Shown here: in pieces, positions 18,184 to 27,488 of the stretch
Numbering within the stretch: the stretch's first letter is position 1
Layout: each line of letters opens with the position of its first letter
Source of the DNA: Leptospira limi
Lineage (GTDB): Bacteria; Spirochaetota; Leptospiria; Leptospirales; Leptospiraceae
Direction of reading: 5' to 3'
Length of the DNA: 64,000 bases
NCBI RefSeq assembly: GCF_026151395.1
Contig: NZ_JAMQPV010000001.1
Coordinates: forward strand, 434,001 to 498,000
Position numbers and translations under genes: made by a program
The notes under the pieces: model-generated
What the model was told of the DNA's origin: nothing
Seen by the model: only the letters and a program-made list of their open reading frames with translations
Databases searched by the model: none

Positions 18184-18549
18184 ATGTCACAAAAAAAAGC
18201 ACTTATAGTTGACGATAGCACAGTCACTCGATTAATGATTCGGAAAATCATTTCCGAAAATCAACCCAATTGGGAAATTTTAGAAGCTGAATCAGCTGAT
18301 AAGGCAAAATCTATTTTACCAGACCATCCGGACATTGATTTATTCAGTTTGGACCAAAATATGCCAGGGACAATTTCCGGCTTAGATTTGGCTGAGATTT
18401 TAAAATCCAACTATCCAAATTCAAAAATCGTTTTAGTGACTGCTAACATCCAAGATGCAATCAAAAATCGAGCCAAAGATTTGGGAATTGATTTTGTCGA
18501 AAAACCGGTTACACCTGAAAAAATCATTCCTATGTTAGAAAAAATATGA
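18184..18549 (+). CDS. Single-domain response regulator (CheY-like)
   Basis: A 121-aa stand-alone receiver. The acidic pocket is in LIVDDSTVTR, the phospho-acceptor is Asp57 in FSLDQNMPGT, the switch Thr is in LVTAN, and the Lys is in FVEKPV. There is no output domain. The stop overlaps the start of the CheC-like gene (ATGA), and a hybrid kinase follows that, so the three genes form a self-contained signalling operon. The receiver is the natural substrate of the CheC phosphatase. Confidence 0.93.
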   Translation: MSQKKALIVDDSTVTRLMIRKIISENQPNWEILEAESADKAKSILPDHPDIDLFSLDQNMPGTISGLDLAEILKSNYPNSKIVLVTANIQDAIKNRAKDLGIDFVEKPVTPEKIIPMLEKI

Positions 18550-19154
18550 ACTACCTAACAGAGTTAGAACGAGATTCATTATGTGAACTATTCAATATCA
18601 GCTTAGGTGGAGCTGCAAAATTGATGAGTGAAATGATCTCTGATGAAATTTTATTAACCGTTCCTAGTTTAAAACTAATTACCGAAGCAGAAGCAAAAAA
18701 CTTTGAAAACCTAGCGAATAAGGATGTTTGCACAGTCGAACAAAAGTTTGTTGGTGATATTGGGAACGGATCTGCATTTCTATTGTTCCATAAAAGTGCT
18801 AGTTTAGAAATTGTGAAAATGATGATGAAAGACTATGTAGCGCTCAATGAAGTTTCACAATTTGAAAAAGATGCACTAAGTGAAATTGGCAATATTATCC
18901 TAAATGCAATTTTGTCTAATTTAGCAAAAATGTCCAATTACAAAATTGAAACACAAATACCTGAATTTTTTTCTGGGAAATACGAGGAATTATTATTAAA
19001 TCGAAATCCAAATACTAATGAAGACAATTCTATCTTATTAGTGTTCATCGACTATCAGTTAAAAGGTAAAGAAATTAAAGGTTATATATTTTTTATTCTA
19101 AATTTTGACAGCATCAAAAATCTATCCAGAGTATTGATTGAAAAGCTAAAGTAG
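18546..19154 (+). CDS. CheC-family receiver phosphatase
   Basis: A 202-aa CheC/FliY-type aspartyl-phosphate phosphatase. Both pseudo-symmetric active sites follow the ExxN-x22-P rule exactly. The first is ELFN, with Pro 23 residues after the Asn (in LLTVPSL); the second is EIGN, with Pro 23 residues on (in TQIPEFF). Many CheC proteins keep two sites and CheX one, so this looks fully active. It is translationally coupled to the receiver upstream (ATGA) and to the kinase downstream (stop and GTG overlap by one base). Confidence 0.88.
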   Translation: MNYLTELERDSLCELFNISLGGAAKLMSEMISDEILLTVPSLKLITEAEAKNFENLANKDVCTVEQKFVGDIGNGSAFLLFHKSASLEIVKMMMKDYVALNEVSQFEKDALSEIGNIILNAILSNLAKMSNYKIETQIPEFFSGKYEELLLNRNPNTNEDNSILLVFIDYQLKGKEIKGYIFFILNFDSIKNLSRVLIEKLK

Positions 19155-20764
19155 TGAGTTCTTTAACCGAAAAACACTTATTAACAATTATAAAAAAATC
19201 AGGAATAGGAATTCTGATTTTAAATCAAAACTATGAAATCGTAATTGCCAATCAATGGTTTCTAAAGAGTTCCAATCTTTCAGAAAAAGATCTCGAAAAC
19301 AAATTAATATCTGACGTATTTCCAGAGTTAGTTGGAACTAGAACTTTTAAATCAATTGAACAATGTATACAATTTTCGCAGTATTCCATACTTACACATA
19401 CTTTAAATCCATATCCGTTCCCTTTATACGAAAATGAACAAAAGATGTTAAAAAATGATAGGATTTATCAATATTTGCACATCATTCCCATTTCTATCGA
19501 AGATGAAATAAATTCATTTTGTATGATCCAAATCTCGGATGTTTCTCAACAAGTAACTAGAGAAAAATTATTAAGGGAACAAATGATAGTTGCTAAAGAA
19601 AAGGAAGTTGATGCAAAAAAAGCATCTCAAGCTAAGACGGATTTTTTAGCGTCCATGAGTCATGAAATTAGGACTCCACTCAATGCTATTTTAGGAATGG
19701 CTGATACATTAGCCGAAACAAATCTTTCTGAAGAACAAGTTGAGTATTTGACAGTCCTTCGAAATTCAGGTAAGGCATTGTACAATATCATCAATGACAT
19801 CCTTGATTTATCTAGAATTGAGTCAGGTAAGTTAGAAATCGAATCCATAGAATTTTCAATTCGAGATTTATTAAAAGAAACTATATCCCTTTTCTTAATG
19901 AAAGCAAAAGCGAAGGGTATCAAAATCTATTATACAGTCAGTGAAAATATTTCTGAAACTATAAAAGGTGATTCTACTCGCATCCAACAAATTTTGATTA
20001 ATTTAATTGGAAATGCTATGAAGTTTACAGAGAAAGGTAGTATCAGTGTTAATGCATCTTTAGACAAAAGTAATAAAGTATTAAAGTTAGAAGTAGAAGA
20101 TACTGGAATTGGCATACCTAATGAAAAATTACATTCAATATTCGAAAGTTTCACCCAAGTGGATAGTTCTACGACAAGAAAATATGGCGGAACAGGACTA
20201 GGGCTTACAATCACAAAGAAATTAATTTTAATGATGAAAGGTGATATTTTTGTAGAAAGTGAACTTGGAAAAGGATCAAAATTTTCAATCCATATCCCAT
20301 ATGAAGGATTAGTTCATAGAGATTCTAATATCCACCAACATTGGTTGGACTTAGAATTACCAGAGCCAGAAAACTTTCCTAAATGTAAGATCCTATTGGC
20401 AGAGGACTCAGAGGAGAACGTATTCATCATTAAAACTTTCTTAAGAAAATATCCAATCGAACTTGTGATTGCAAAAAACGGAAAGGATGCCTTAGAAAAA
20501 TTTCAAAATGAAAAATTTGATATCGTTTTAATGGATATGCAAATGCCTGAAATGGATGGACTTGAAGCGACAAAGGAAATTAGAAGTTATGAACAAAATC
20601 AAAATATAGATTCGCTTCTTATGGTTCCTATCATTGCAATTTCAGCAAACGTACAAAAAGAAGATATCAGTAAAAGTTTTTTAGCTGGAATTACTTCTTA
20701 CTTATCCAAACCAGTTCGCAAATTAGAAATTCTAAAGCTCATCCATTTTTACTTAGCACTTTAA
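19154..20764 (+). CDS. Hybrid sensor histidine kinase (PAS-HisKA-HATPase-REC)
   Basis: A 536-aa soluble hybrid kinase starting with GTG 19154. An N-terminal PAS-like sensor covers about residues 1-135 (GIGILILNQNYEIVIAN). A short coiled coil leads to the phospho-acceptor His170 in SMSHEIRTPLNAI. The ATPase domain has IGNAMKFTEKG (N box), VEDTGIGIP (G1) and GGTGLGLTI (G2). A C-terminal receiver has Asp461 in VLMDMQMPEMDG and the Lys in YLSKPV. There are no membrane spans, so it senses a cytoplasmic signal. Phosphate may relay to the separate receiver encoded two genes upstream, with CheC shutting it off (inference). Confidence 0.93.
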   Translation: MSSLTEKHLLTIIKKSGIGILILNQNYEIVIANQWFLKSSNLSEKDLENKLISDVFPELVGTRTFKSIEQCIQFSQYSILTHTLNPYPFPLYENEQKMLKNDRIYQYLHIIPISIEDEINSFCMIQISDVSQQVTREKLLREQMIVAKEKEVDAKKASQAKTDFLASMSHEIRTPLNAILGMADTLAETNLSEEQVEYLTVLRNSGKALYNIINDILDLSRIESGKLEIESIEFSIRDLLKETISLFLMKAKAKGIKIYYTVSENISETIKGDSTRIQQILINLIGNAMKFTEKGSISVNASLDKSNKVLKLEVEDTGIGIPNEKLHSIFESFTQVDSSTTRKYGGTGLGLTITKKLILMMKGDIFVESELGKGSKFSIHIPYEGLVHRDSNIHQHWLDLELPEPENFPKCKILLAEDSEENVFIIKTFLRKYPIELVIAKNGKDALEKFQNEKFDIVLMDMQMPEMDGLEATKEIRSYEQNQNIDSLLMVPIIAISANVQKEDISKSFLAGITSYLSKPVRKLEILKLIHFYLAL

Positions 20765-20789
20765 GAATTTAAAATTCCAAATTCACTTT

Positions 20790-21392
20790 CTATTTTAAGA
20801 CTTTTTCGACAGCAGTTTCAGGATATGCTTCCGAAACAATTCTTTCACTTAATAATTCATTTGCCATTTCGACGGAAAGATAACCTGGTTCTGTTTGGAA
20901 ACTAACAATGCGAGGATTAAATTGTTGCAAAAACACAATCTTATATTTTTGAGCTAACTTGGAAATTGATTCATTAGATTGGTCATATTTGAATCTAACA
21001 ATAATGATCCCTGGTAATACAATATTAGGACCATAACCTGCACCTGTATTATAGACTTCGGTCACTTTTGTTGGAATATTTGATTTGCCTTTTTGTTGAC
21101 TCAATAAAGGTTTCCCAACTTGTCTTAAATTCCATCCACCTTTTACCTTAAGATTGCCCAAACCTTTGTTTTGCGAAGAATTCGCTTGACTCGGTTCAAT
21201 GAATTCTGCTTCCAAATTGGAATTTCTATAAAATGTTTTTTGAACTCCACCTTCCGTAAATGTAATTTGGTTTGGTGGTTCTTTTGCGACTAAAGGATCC
21301 CATAAAAAAAATGAACTGCAGGCAAAACCAATCGATATAAACACCAAAGAATTTTGGAATCGCTTGAAGGAATTAAGATGTTTAAATTTCAT
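20790..21392 (-). CDS. Exported protein resembling a stand-alone subtilase propeptide
   Basis: A 200-aa exported protein; the N-terminal hydrophobic stretch LVFISIGFACSSFFLW is a signal peptide or possibly a lipobox. The last 75 residues (IIIVRFKYDQSNESISKLA, then SFQTEPG, ending with IVSEAYPETAVEKVL) follow the beta-alpha-beta-beta-alpha-beta plan of I9/fervidolysin-type subtilisin propeptides. That domain is missing from the S8 protease encoded three bases upstream in the same operon. It may act in trans as the protease's folding chaperone and inhibitor (inference). The N-terminal half is unrecognised. Confidence 0.68.
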   Translation of the reverse strand: MKFKHLNSFKRFQNSLVFISIGFACSSFFLWDPLVAKEPPNQITFTEGGVQKTFYRNSNLEAEFIEPSQANSSQNKGLGNLKVKGGWNLRQVGKPLLSQQKGKSNIPTKVTEVYNTGAGYGPNIVLPGIIIVRFKYDQSNESISKLAQKYKIVFLQQFNPRIVSFQTEPGYLSVEMANELLSERIVSEAYPETAVEKVLK

Positions 21393-21395
21393 TGT

Positions 21396-23087
21396 TTACC
21401 TTCCGTAAATTTTCAATCGCACTGATTGGATGGTTCCAGTGTCTCCAGCTGCGCCATCATAGGCTCGAATAGTCCAACTTCCATTTGGATTTTCACCAAG
21501 CAAACGAGTTAAGCCAAAACGATAGGTGGAGGAACCAGTCATATTGGCTATGGATGTACTACCAGAAGTACATCCTGAATTATTAGATGGATTACGACAT
21601 GCATGGACTTCCGAAAGAACACTCACAGTGCCGCTAGGTGAGGTAACCGTGATTTTTAATTCCGGAAAATAAGTGTGATTCGTTGTAAATTCTACATCAA
21701 CAAATTCTATGTAAGAAATGGATGAGGAAACTGAATATGATGCATTGGCGCCAGTTACTAAATCATTGTCTGGAATCGAAGTACCTGGTGTGATTGAACT
21801 CATTGTTTCCGTTTTAAGTGCCGCACCGATCGGAGACCAAGAATTTGAACGGACTAGTAACTGTTGTGCATCAATAGCACCAAATCCATATTTATGGTTG
21901 ATATTTAGACCAGCTGCATTGGTAGTCCAATCAGTATCCGAAGCATCATTTTTTCTGGCAGAATAAGCAACTAACTCGCGTACGTCTCTCCAACTTAAAT
22001 TTGGATTTTTGCTTAGGAGTAATGCAACCACTCCGGCAGCTAATGGAGTCGCAGATGAAGTTCCATTGAATTTTTTCGTATAACTTGAATTGGTGTAATC
22101 TCCTGATGTGCCGCCAGCATTTAATCCATTTACACCGGTGGCATCCGTAGTTGAAATTGCTGTAGTGTAAGCAGTTGTATTGTTCCCTTGTGTGTGCGCA
22201 ACAACCCAAAGATTCGCACCTGACTCAGAATAGGCTGCTTTTTTTCCATTTTCCCCAATTCCACCTATCGCCATAACCCCATAATAATTTGCTTGCCCAT
22301 CATAGTTTGCGTTATCAACTAGCACCGGTGATGCGACAGTTCCACCATTGGCACCATTCCCTGCTGCCCAAAGGTAAACCGTACCCTTCCCCCCGCGACC
22401 GAGAGTTACACCTTCGTTGATGCCTTGTTGCCATAAACTGCTGGATGGCCATAACCAACCATAGATGTCCGGAGATCCCCAACTATTGTTTGAGATAAAA
22501 ACTCTCCCTGATTCATTGACCATTGCGCGGTATTCGTCGGATGTATAAATTGTTGATTTTTCTAGAATATTGACACCAACCAATTTGGAACAAGGAGCGG
22601 CACCCCGAAGTCCAATTGCATTGCCACCTCTGGCACCAATCACTCCTCCAACAGCAGATCCATGAAAACTATTGGAGTAAGAATGGGAGGGATTGAAGGT
22701 ATTGTTAAACATATTTAAGCCACGAGCTGTGACAGAAATATTTGCACTTAAATCTTCATGTACTATGTTCAAACCATCGTCGACAACGCTCACGATTACC
22801 TGGTTTCCAGAATAACCTTGGTCCCAAACAGTTTTGACCCGTGCATCTTCGCCAGGGGTGCCACCGAATTGTCCAAGGTTTTGCAGATGCCATTGGTCGG
22901 AATAAAAGGGATCTGTATCAGCTGAAGAGAAAGTACAATCGACTTCCCTAGCATTGAGAATCGAATTGATCAAAAGGAGTAAAATTAAATTATCACTGAA
23001 TGGATCATTCTTTTTGATAGGATTACAATTCCCATAAACCAAACCGAGAATCAGGAATGTAACTAATCCAAACTTTCCAAATTTCAT
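21396..23087 (-). CDS. Subtilisin/kexin-like S8 serine protease with P domain, lipoprotein
   Basis: A 563-aa secreted protease. The catalytic triad is visible: Asp in VSVVDDGLNI, His in FHGSAVGG and Ser in NGTSSATPLAAG, with the oxyanion Asn in SNNSWGSP. The C-terminal 120 residues form a proprotein-convertase P domain (YIEFVDVEFTTNH, NPNGSWTIRAYDGA, VRLKIYG). The N-terminus LGLVYGNC looks like a lipobox. After a 45-residue linker the chain enters the catalytic domain directly (DPFYSDQWHLQNLG) with no propeptide. A propeptide-like protein is encoded immediately downstream. It probably sits on the cell surface or in the periplasm. Confidence 0.92.
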   Translation of the reverse strand: MKFGKFGLVTFLILGLVYGNCNPIKKNDPFSDNLILLLLINSILNAREVDCTFSSADTDPFYSDQWHLQNLGQFGGTPGEDARVKTVWDQGYSGNQVIVSVVDDGLNIVHEDLSANISVTARGLNMFNNTFNPSHSYSNSFHGSAVGGVIGARGGNAIGLRGAAPCSKLVGVNILEKSTIYTSDEYRAMVNESGRVFISNNSWGSPDIYGWLWPSSSLWQQGINEGVTLGRGGKGTVYLWAAGNGANGGTVASPVLVDNANYDGQANYYGVMAIGGIGENGKKAAYSESGANLWVVAHTQGNNTTAYTTAISTTDATGVNGLNAGGTSGDYTNSSYTKKFNGTSSATPLAAGVVALLLSKNPNLSWRDVRELVAYSARKNDASDTDWTTNAAGLNINHKYGFGAIDAQQLLVRSNSWSPIGAALKTETMSSITPGTSIPDNDLVTGANASYSVSSSISYIEFVDVEFTTNHTYFPELKITVTSPSGTVSVLSEVHACRNPSNNSGCTSGSTSIANMTGSSTYRFGLTRLLGENPNGSWTIRAYDGAAGDTGTIQSVRLKIYGR

Positions 23088-23163
23088 GAAACCATTACCC
23101 TACCATAAGGAATAACAACCAAGGAAGATCATTCAATCGAAATCTGTTAGAAAAAACCTTTTT

Positions 23164-24225
23164 TTATGCCTTGGCTTCTGCTAATCGTTTAGACCGATCT
23201 TCTTGGATTAATGCATCGATTAATTCATCCAAATCTCCTTCCATTATGGCAGGGAGATTATGACTCGTAAATCCAATCCTATGATCCGTACAACGTCCTT
23301 GTGGAAAATTATAAGTCCGAATGCGTTCGGACCTATCACCCGATCCGACCTGTGCTTTTTTTAATGCATCTGCACTTTGTTTGGCGGTCTCAGCCATTTG
23401 GTCGACAATCCTAGCTCGTAATACGCGCATTGCTTTATCACGGTTTTTAATTTGAGAACGTTCTTCTTGAGAAGCAACGACAATTCCAGTTGGAATATGT
23501 GTGATCCTTACAGCAGAATCTGTTGTGTTAACATGCTGACCACCAGCACCTGACGAACGATAAACGTCGATTCGAAGGTCACTATCTCTAATTTCAACTT
23601 CTTTCTCCTCTGCTTCAGGAAGAATAGCAACAGTTACAGCAGAAGTATGAATCCTTCCACCTGATTCTGTTTCAGGAATCCGTTGTACGCGGTGTGTTCC
23701 TGATTCAAATTTAAATAAATCATATGCCCTATCGTCATCCAATGAAAATACAATTTCTTTATAACCACCAATCCCCGTCGGGCTCATATCAATGATTTCT
23801 GTACGTAGGCCTTTTTTATCTGCATATTTGTTATACATACGAAACAAATCTGCACAAAACAATCCCGACTCTTCTCCACCCGTTCCAGCACGGATTTCGA
23901 CAAGGATACTTTTTCCAGAGTTTGGATCGGGAGGTAATAACATAATTTCGAGTTCTTTTGCAAGTTCCTCTAATTTTTTTTCCCCTTCCTCAATCTCTGA
24001 TTTTAGCATAGAATGCATATCTGGATCATTTTCGGATTCTAATAATGATTTTGCATCTTGGCAGTCTTTTGTAATTCTTAGATATTCATCTGCTTTTGTA
24101 TATACGGGCGTTAGGCGAGATCTTTCTTTCGATAGATTCTTCAAAGTATCCGAAGCGGTGGCCTTGGCGAGCTCATCCTCGATACGCAGGTATTTTTCTT
24201 GAATTTTTTTCAATCTATCTATCAT
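23164..24225 (-). CDS. prfA: Peptide chain release factor 1
   Basis: Class I release factor reading UAA/UAG. The 353-aa protein contains the peptidyl-tRNA hydrolysis motif GGQ within [10 protein letters not shown], followed by TDSAVRITH, and the C-terminal [16 protein letters not shown] and DHRIGF segments of RF1. The ATG at 24225 ([12 protein letters not shown]) gives the standard RF1 N-terminus; upstream in-frame starts add an unlikely extension. RF2 is excluded by the absence of its frameshift leader and by the RF1-type C-terminus. Confidence 0.96.
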   Translation of the reverse strand: MIDRLKKIQEKYLRIEDELAKATASDTLKNLSKERSRLTPVYTKADEYLRITKDCQDAKSLLESENDPDMHSMLKSEIEEGEKKLEELAKELEIMLLPPDPNSGKSILVEIRAGTGGEESGLFCADLFRMYNKYADKKGLRTEIIDMSPTGIGGYKEIVFSLDDDRAYDLFKFESGTHRVQRIPETESGGRIHTSAVTVAILPEAEEKEVEIRDSDLRIDVYRSSGAGGQHVNTTDSAVRITHIPTGIVVASQEERSQIKNRDKAMRVLRARIVDQMAETAKQSADALKKAQVGSGDRSERIRTYNFPQGRCTDHRIGFTSHNLPAIMEGDLDELIDALIQEDRSKRLAEAKA

Positions 24226-24292
24226 GTCTATGGAAAGGATACAGAATGCCTGTTTTTGATAAACCAAAATCTAACGAGGATTTAAGAAACCC

Positions 24293-24913
24293 GTGAACGA
24301 ACTACCATCTCAGGGCAAATCCAATGGATTTTTAGAAGGCCTCATCGAATTATTTGCAGGTTTTGAGGATTATCGTAGTCCCTATGCTCCCACAATCCAA
24401 CCTCCCGAAGAAATATTGAATGAGCTTGTTCAGAATGCTTCTTTTAAATCAGGACTCATAAGTGCTACCTGTTCCCTCCCCCCAGGTCCTCTGGGAATAC
24501 TCAGCATTCTACCAGAGCTCTTAATGGTCTACCGGATCCAAGGCCATCTCATCATGGACATTGCAGCTCTCTACGGAAAGGAAGTTCAAGTGACAAAAGA
24601 ACTTCTTCTTTATTGTTTATTCAAACATGGAGGAGCTCACGTTTTTCGCAAAATTATCGAGGAATCAAGTTTTAAAATTTTAATTCGCCCAACAACCGTT
24701 AGAGTATTTCAAACTGTACTCGAAAAATTAGGAATTATGATTTCTAAATCGATCATCCGAAAACAGTTTGCACGTTGGGTACCCATTGGTGGGGCCGTAG
24801 TCACTGGTACATTTGCCTATTATGATACAAAAAGAGTTGGGAAAACAGCGATGGAACTTTTCTCAAAGGAAATTCACTCGGATGAAATCCGGGAAATGTT
24901 GGAGTCTCAGTGA
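24293..24913 (+). CDS. EcsC-like family protein
   Basis: A 206-aa protein from a GTG start. It has a central Gly/Pro-rich hydrophobic region (SLPPGPLGILSILPELLMVYRI) followed by DIAALYGKEV and a C-terminal hydrophobic hairpin (WVPIGGAVVTGTFAYYDT). This arrangement, with P-G-P-hydrophobic then ...R-Q-x-h-I-x-DIAxLYG, resembles the EcsC family of membrane-associated proteins, whose function is poorly known. The stop overlaps the start of the next gene (GTG/TGA), so the two are coupled. It is divergent from prfA by 67 bases. Confidence 0.65.
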   Translation: MNELPSQGKSNGFLEGLIELFAGFEDYRSPYAPTIQPPEEILNELVQNASFKSGLISATCSLPPGPLGILSILPELLMVYRIQGHLIMDIAALYGKEVQVTKELLLYCLFKHGGAHVFRKIIEESSFKILIRPTTVRVFQTVLEKLGIMISKSIIRKQFARWVPIGGAVVTGTFAYYDTKRVGKTAMELFSKEIHSDEIREMLESQ

Positions 24914-26037
24914 AATTTCATTTCATCTTAATTCTTACTTTTTTAAATTTCAGTTATTGCCAATCAAAACACGAATCTTTAGTTTCCGAAATTGAAGACC
25001 TAATCTCAAAAGAAAAATACGAAAAGGCTTTGGTGTTATTACAAGACCGTTTGTCAGCGAATCGGTCTAATGCAGAAATTCTTTCCAAAAATAAACCAAA
25101 CCAACCTCGCCTATTTGCATTATCAGAAGACCGATCCAAAATCGTATGGACCGAAAACAAAACACTTTACTTCAGAGACTTAGTGAATGATAATCGGAAT
25201 TCAATTGAACTAAAACTAAGACCAGATTCCATTCAAGTATCAGCTAATGGGAATTATGTTGTTGTCCAATATCCGTTAAAACAATATGGCGGTTGTGCCT
25301 TATTTGGATATTCAACAATGGATTCTTCATTAGAACATGAATCTATCGTTCATATTCCATGTAAAACAGGTATGGCGATTTCGAATTCAGGCGATTTAAT
25401 TTTTTATTTTTTTGAGAACCAGCTCTTCGTCGAAAAAACTGGGAAGATTTCAAAACCTGAAAAATTCCTAACCAATGATTTATTTCCTTCTCCTTATCCA
25501 AAATTAAAAATACAATACCATATATCTCCTATCGGAAATGAATACTTAGTTTGGTCTGGTGTAGGCGGAGCTTATCATCTTTTCTTTTTAAATATTGAAT
25601 TAAAAAAAGTTTCACTTCTCTCAAAGGACATCGTCCTACCAAAATTTTATTATCATAATGGCAATTCAGGTTACGTAGTTGGTGGGAAAATTGGAGACTT
25701 ATATTTAAAGGAAGTCAACTACCAACAAGGAAGATCTCCTTCTATCAATCGCGGAATTCCTATTGTGACAAGAGAAGCATATTCGTGGCGTCTTACAGGT
25801 AAGGATGAATTCATTACTACCAACCAGAATGAACCCAACCAACCGATGAAATGGAAAGTAACGGGAAAAAAGGAACATTTCCCATTTTTTTTAGATCGGT
25901 TATGGGGTGTTGCTGGAGATAAAATCGTATACGAAAGTATTCGTGGTGAACTTGTGTTAGATGATTTAACGTTTAGCGAAGAAGACTGGAAAGTTTATGA
26001 ATATTTTAAAAAAGTGAGGAAACTCAACGACGGCTAA
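24910..26037 (+). CDS. Lipoprotein of unknown function, probable beta-propeller
   Basis: A 375-aa exported protein from a GTG overlapping the preceding stop. The signal ends in TFLNFSYCQSK, consistent with a leptospiral lipobox. A short helical stretch (residues about 25-50, EIEDLISKEKYEKALVLLQ) resembles a single TPR. It is followed by repeated beta-rich segments (LFALSEDRSKIVW; YVVVQYPL; YLVWSGVGGAYHLFFLNIE; KIVYESIRGELVL), suggesting a propeller. I recognise no catalytic motif. The 3' end overlaps the next convergent gene by four bases. Confidence 0.72.
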   Translation: MKFHFILILTFLNFSYCQSKHESLVSEIEDLISKEKYEKALVLLQDRLSANRSNAEILSKNKPNQPRLFALSEDRSKIVWTENKTLYFRDLVNDNRNSIELKLRPDSIQVSANGNYVVVQYPLKQYGGCALFGYSTMDSSLEHESIVHIPCKTGMAISNSGDLIFYFFENQLFVEKTGKISKPEKFLTNDLFPSPYPKLKIQYHISPIGNEYLVWSGVGGAYHLFFLNIELKKVSLLSKDIVLPKFYYHNGNSGYVVGGKIGDLYLKEVNYQQGRSPSINRGIPIVTREAYSWRLTGKDEFITTNQNEPNQPMKWKVTGKKEHFPFFLDRLWGVAGDKIVYESIRGELVLDDLTFSEEDWKVYEYFKKVRKLNDG

Positions 26038-26231
26038 GCCGCTTGTTCTTTCTCTTTTTTTGCGGAAAATATATCACAAGCCTTATATAAATCCTGAACA
26101 CAATGAGAAGTCAATCGACTCAAATCTTCCGATTGTAAACGATCCTTCGAACTTGGACATACAGAAAGGCCTTTTGCATACAATGGGCATTTTACGTAGA
26201 ATTCGTTTTTAGGAAGGGACTTCTGTGGCAT
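26034..26231 (-). CDS. Small four-cysteine cytoplasmic protein
   Basis: A 65-aa protein from an ATG at 26231. It has four cysteines in two pairs (CPLYAKGLSVC and HCVQDLYKAC), each spaced eight or nine residues apart, which could bind a metal or an Fe-S cluster. No signal peptide is present. The region is not covered by any other gene, and it has a regular start. Function is unknown; being real rather than a chance frame is likely but not certain. Confidence 0.55.
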   Translation of the reverse strand: MPQKSLPKNEFYVKCPLYAKGLSVCPSSKDRLQSEDLSRLTSHCVQDLYKACDIFSAKKEKEQAA

Positions 26232-26330
26232 AACTCTGAAAATTTTTTGTGAATTCGGTGCCCTGTCAAACGGATTTTAATGGAAAAGCCAAAATTAAAA
26301 TCTCAAATTTTATCGATTACGAATCTATTT

Positions 26331-27488
26331 TTAAAAGTACAAATTTAAGATTGTAGGGCTTTCTACCGAAATCACTTGGTCTTCAAAAGTAAAATCTCTT
26401 AAATTGAAAGTTTTTCCATTCCAGTGATTTTCAAATAAATGCCCAGATAGAAACACTTGGACCAGATCTTGCGCTCTTGTCGATTTGATGTACTTAGGCA
26501 TACCCTCTTGTTTCCAAATATTCGAATCCGTTAAATCTTTATCTGACCACTTCATTTTCGGAAACACAGCTGATGGAGAAATTAATCCATCAATAGCCTT
26601 TCCTGTTAGGCGACTATACAAACTAGAATCGAAAACATCTTGCCCAATAAAAATAGCTACTTTCCAACCAGGAACAATCCAAATACGATCTTGGTTAGTT
26701 TCGCCAGCAGAATATACTTTGAGTTCATCTTCTGTAAGAATGGATTTTTTCACAATCGGTTCCATCAATTTTCCATCTGCAGAAAATGGAATTGCGACAT
26801 TGTAAAGTGGGCCATTTGGATCTAATACCAGATTGCCTTTTACAATTTTTGGATTTGGAAGTACAATGGTCCCACCTAAAATGGGTACATTAAATTCTTT
26901 TGCTAAATTCGAAAATGTTCTGACATACACTTCTGACATCAATTCAGCTTTGGATAATAATAAATCTTTAATGGTAAAATTTTCACCTTTTGTTTTGAGA
27001 GCTTCCTCCAAGGTGTCAGAAGATAAGAATCTAGATTTTTCATTTAGAAAAACAAGGCCAGAACCCAAATGTTCTGGAAAGATAACGATAGTTTTGCGAT
27101 CAAAAATTCCAGAAGATTTTCCTTTGATTAAAGTTTCTTCAATTCTTTCACGCCACCATTCCTCTTTTACGTAATCTTCCGGTTTTAGTACTAACTGTAT
27201 TCCAACTAAATTACCATACTTTCGATCTGTTCCATTCGTTTGAATGGTTACATCATTCCATGATTTTTCAGGTTTTTGAATTTCTTCATCTACTTCAGGT
27301 TTGCTAAAATTAAAATCAAAATTGAATTTGAAATCGAAATTAAAACTAAAGTCAGATTTTGGTACTTCTAACTTTGGAGATGGAAGATTCATATCATGTT
27401 CTTTTATAAAAGTTGCAGAACCATATCCAACTCCGAAGAGAACGATAAATAATAAAATTTTATAAGGAGGCACATAAAGATTATGCAT
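26331..27488 (-). CDS. Membrane-anchored nitrilase-fold protein without the catalytic Cys
   Basis: A 385-aa protein, last gene of the overlapping operon. Residues 10-27 are a membrane anchor, followed by a strictly alternating Phe stretch (residues 47-61). The rest follows the carbon-nitrogen hydrolase fold: the Glu in [10 protein letters not shown], then [23 protein letters not shown], and the Lys in [10 protein letters not shown]. In [12 protein letters not shown] the Gly stands where the nucleophile Cys of I-C-x-D should be (codon GGG). Classical amidase or nitrilase chemistry is therefore unlikely. It may be a binding or structural relative. The start overlaps the Nudix gene end by eight bases. 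Confidence 0.72.
   Translation of the reverse strand: MHNLYVPPYKILLFIVLFGVGYGSATFIKEHDMNLPSPKLEVPKSDFSFNFDFKFNFDFNFSKPEVDEEIQKPEKSWNDVTIQTNGTDRKYGNLVGIQLVLKPEDYVKEEWWRERIEETLIKGKSSGIFDRKTIVIFPEHLGSGLVFLNEKSRFLSSDTLEEALKTKGENFTIKDLLLSKAELMSEVYVRTFSNLAKEFNVPILGGTIVLPNPKIVKGNLVLDPNGPLYNVAIPFSADGKLMEPIVKKSILTEDELKVYSAGETNQDRIWIVPGWKVAIFIGQDVFDSSLYSRLTGKAIDGLISPSAVFPKMKWSDKDLTDSNIWKQEGMPKYIKSTRAQDLVQVFLSGHLFENHWNGKTFNLRDFTFEDQVISVESPTILNLYF

Noticed and set aside
23792..24202. 136-codon plus-strand open frame
   Set aside because: It lies wholly antisense within prfA, whose motifs are certain; its composition is low-complexity Ser-rich and it has no domain.
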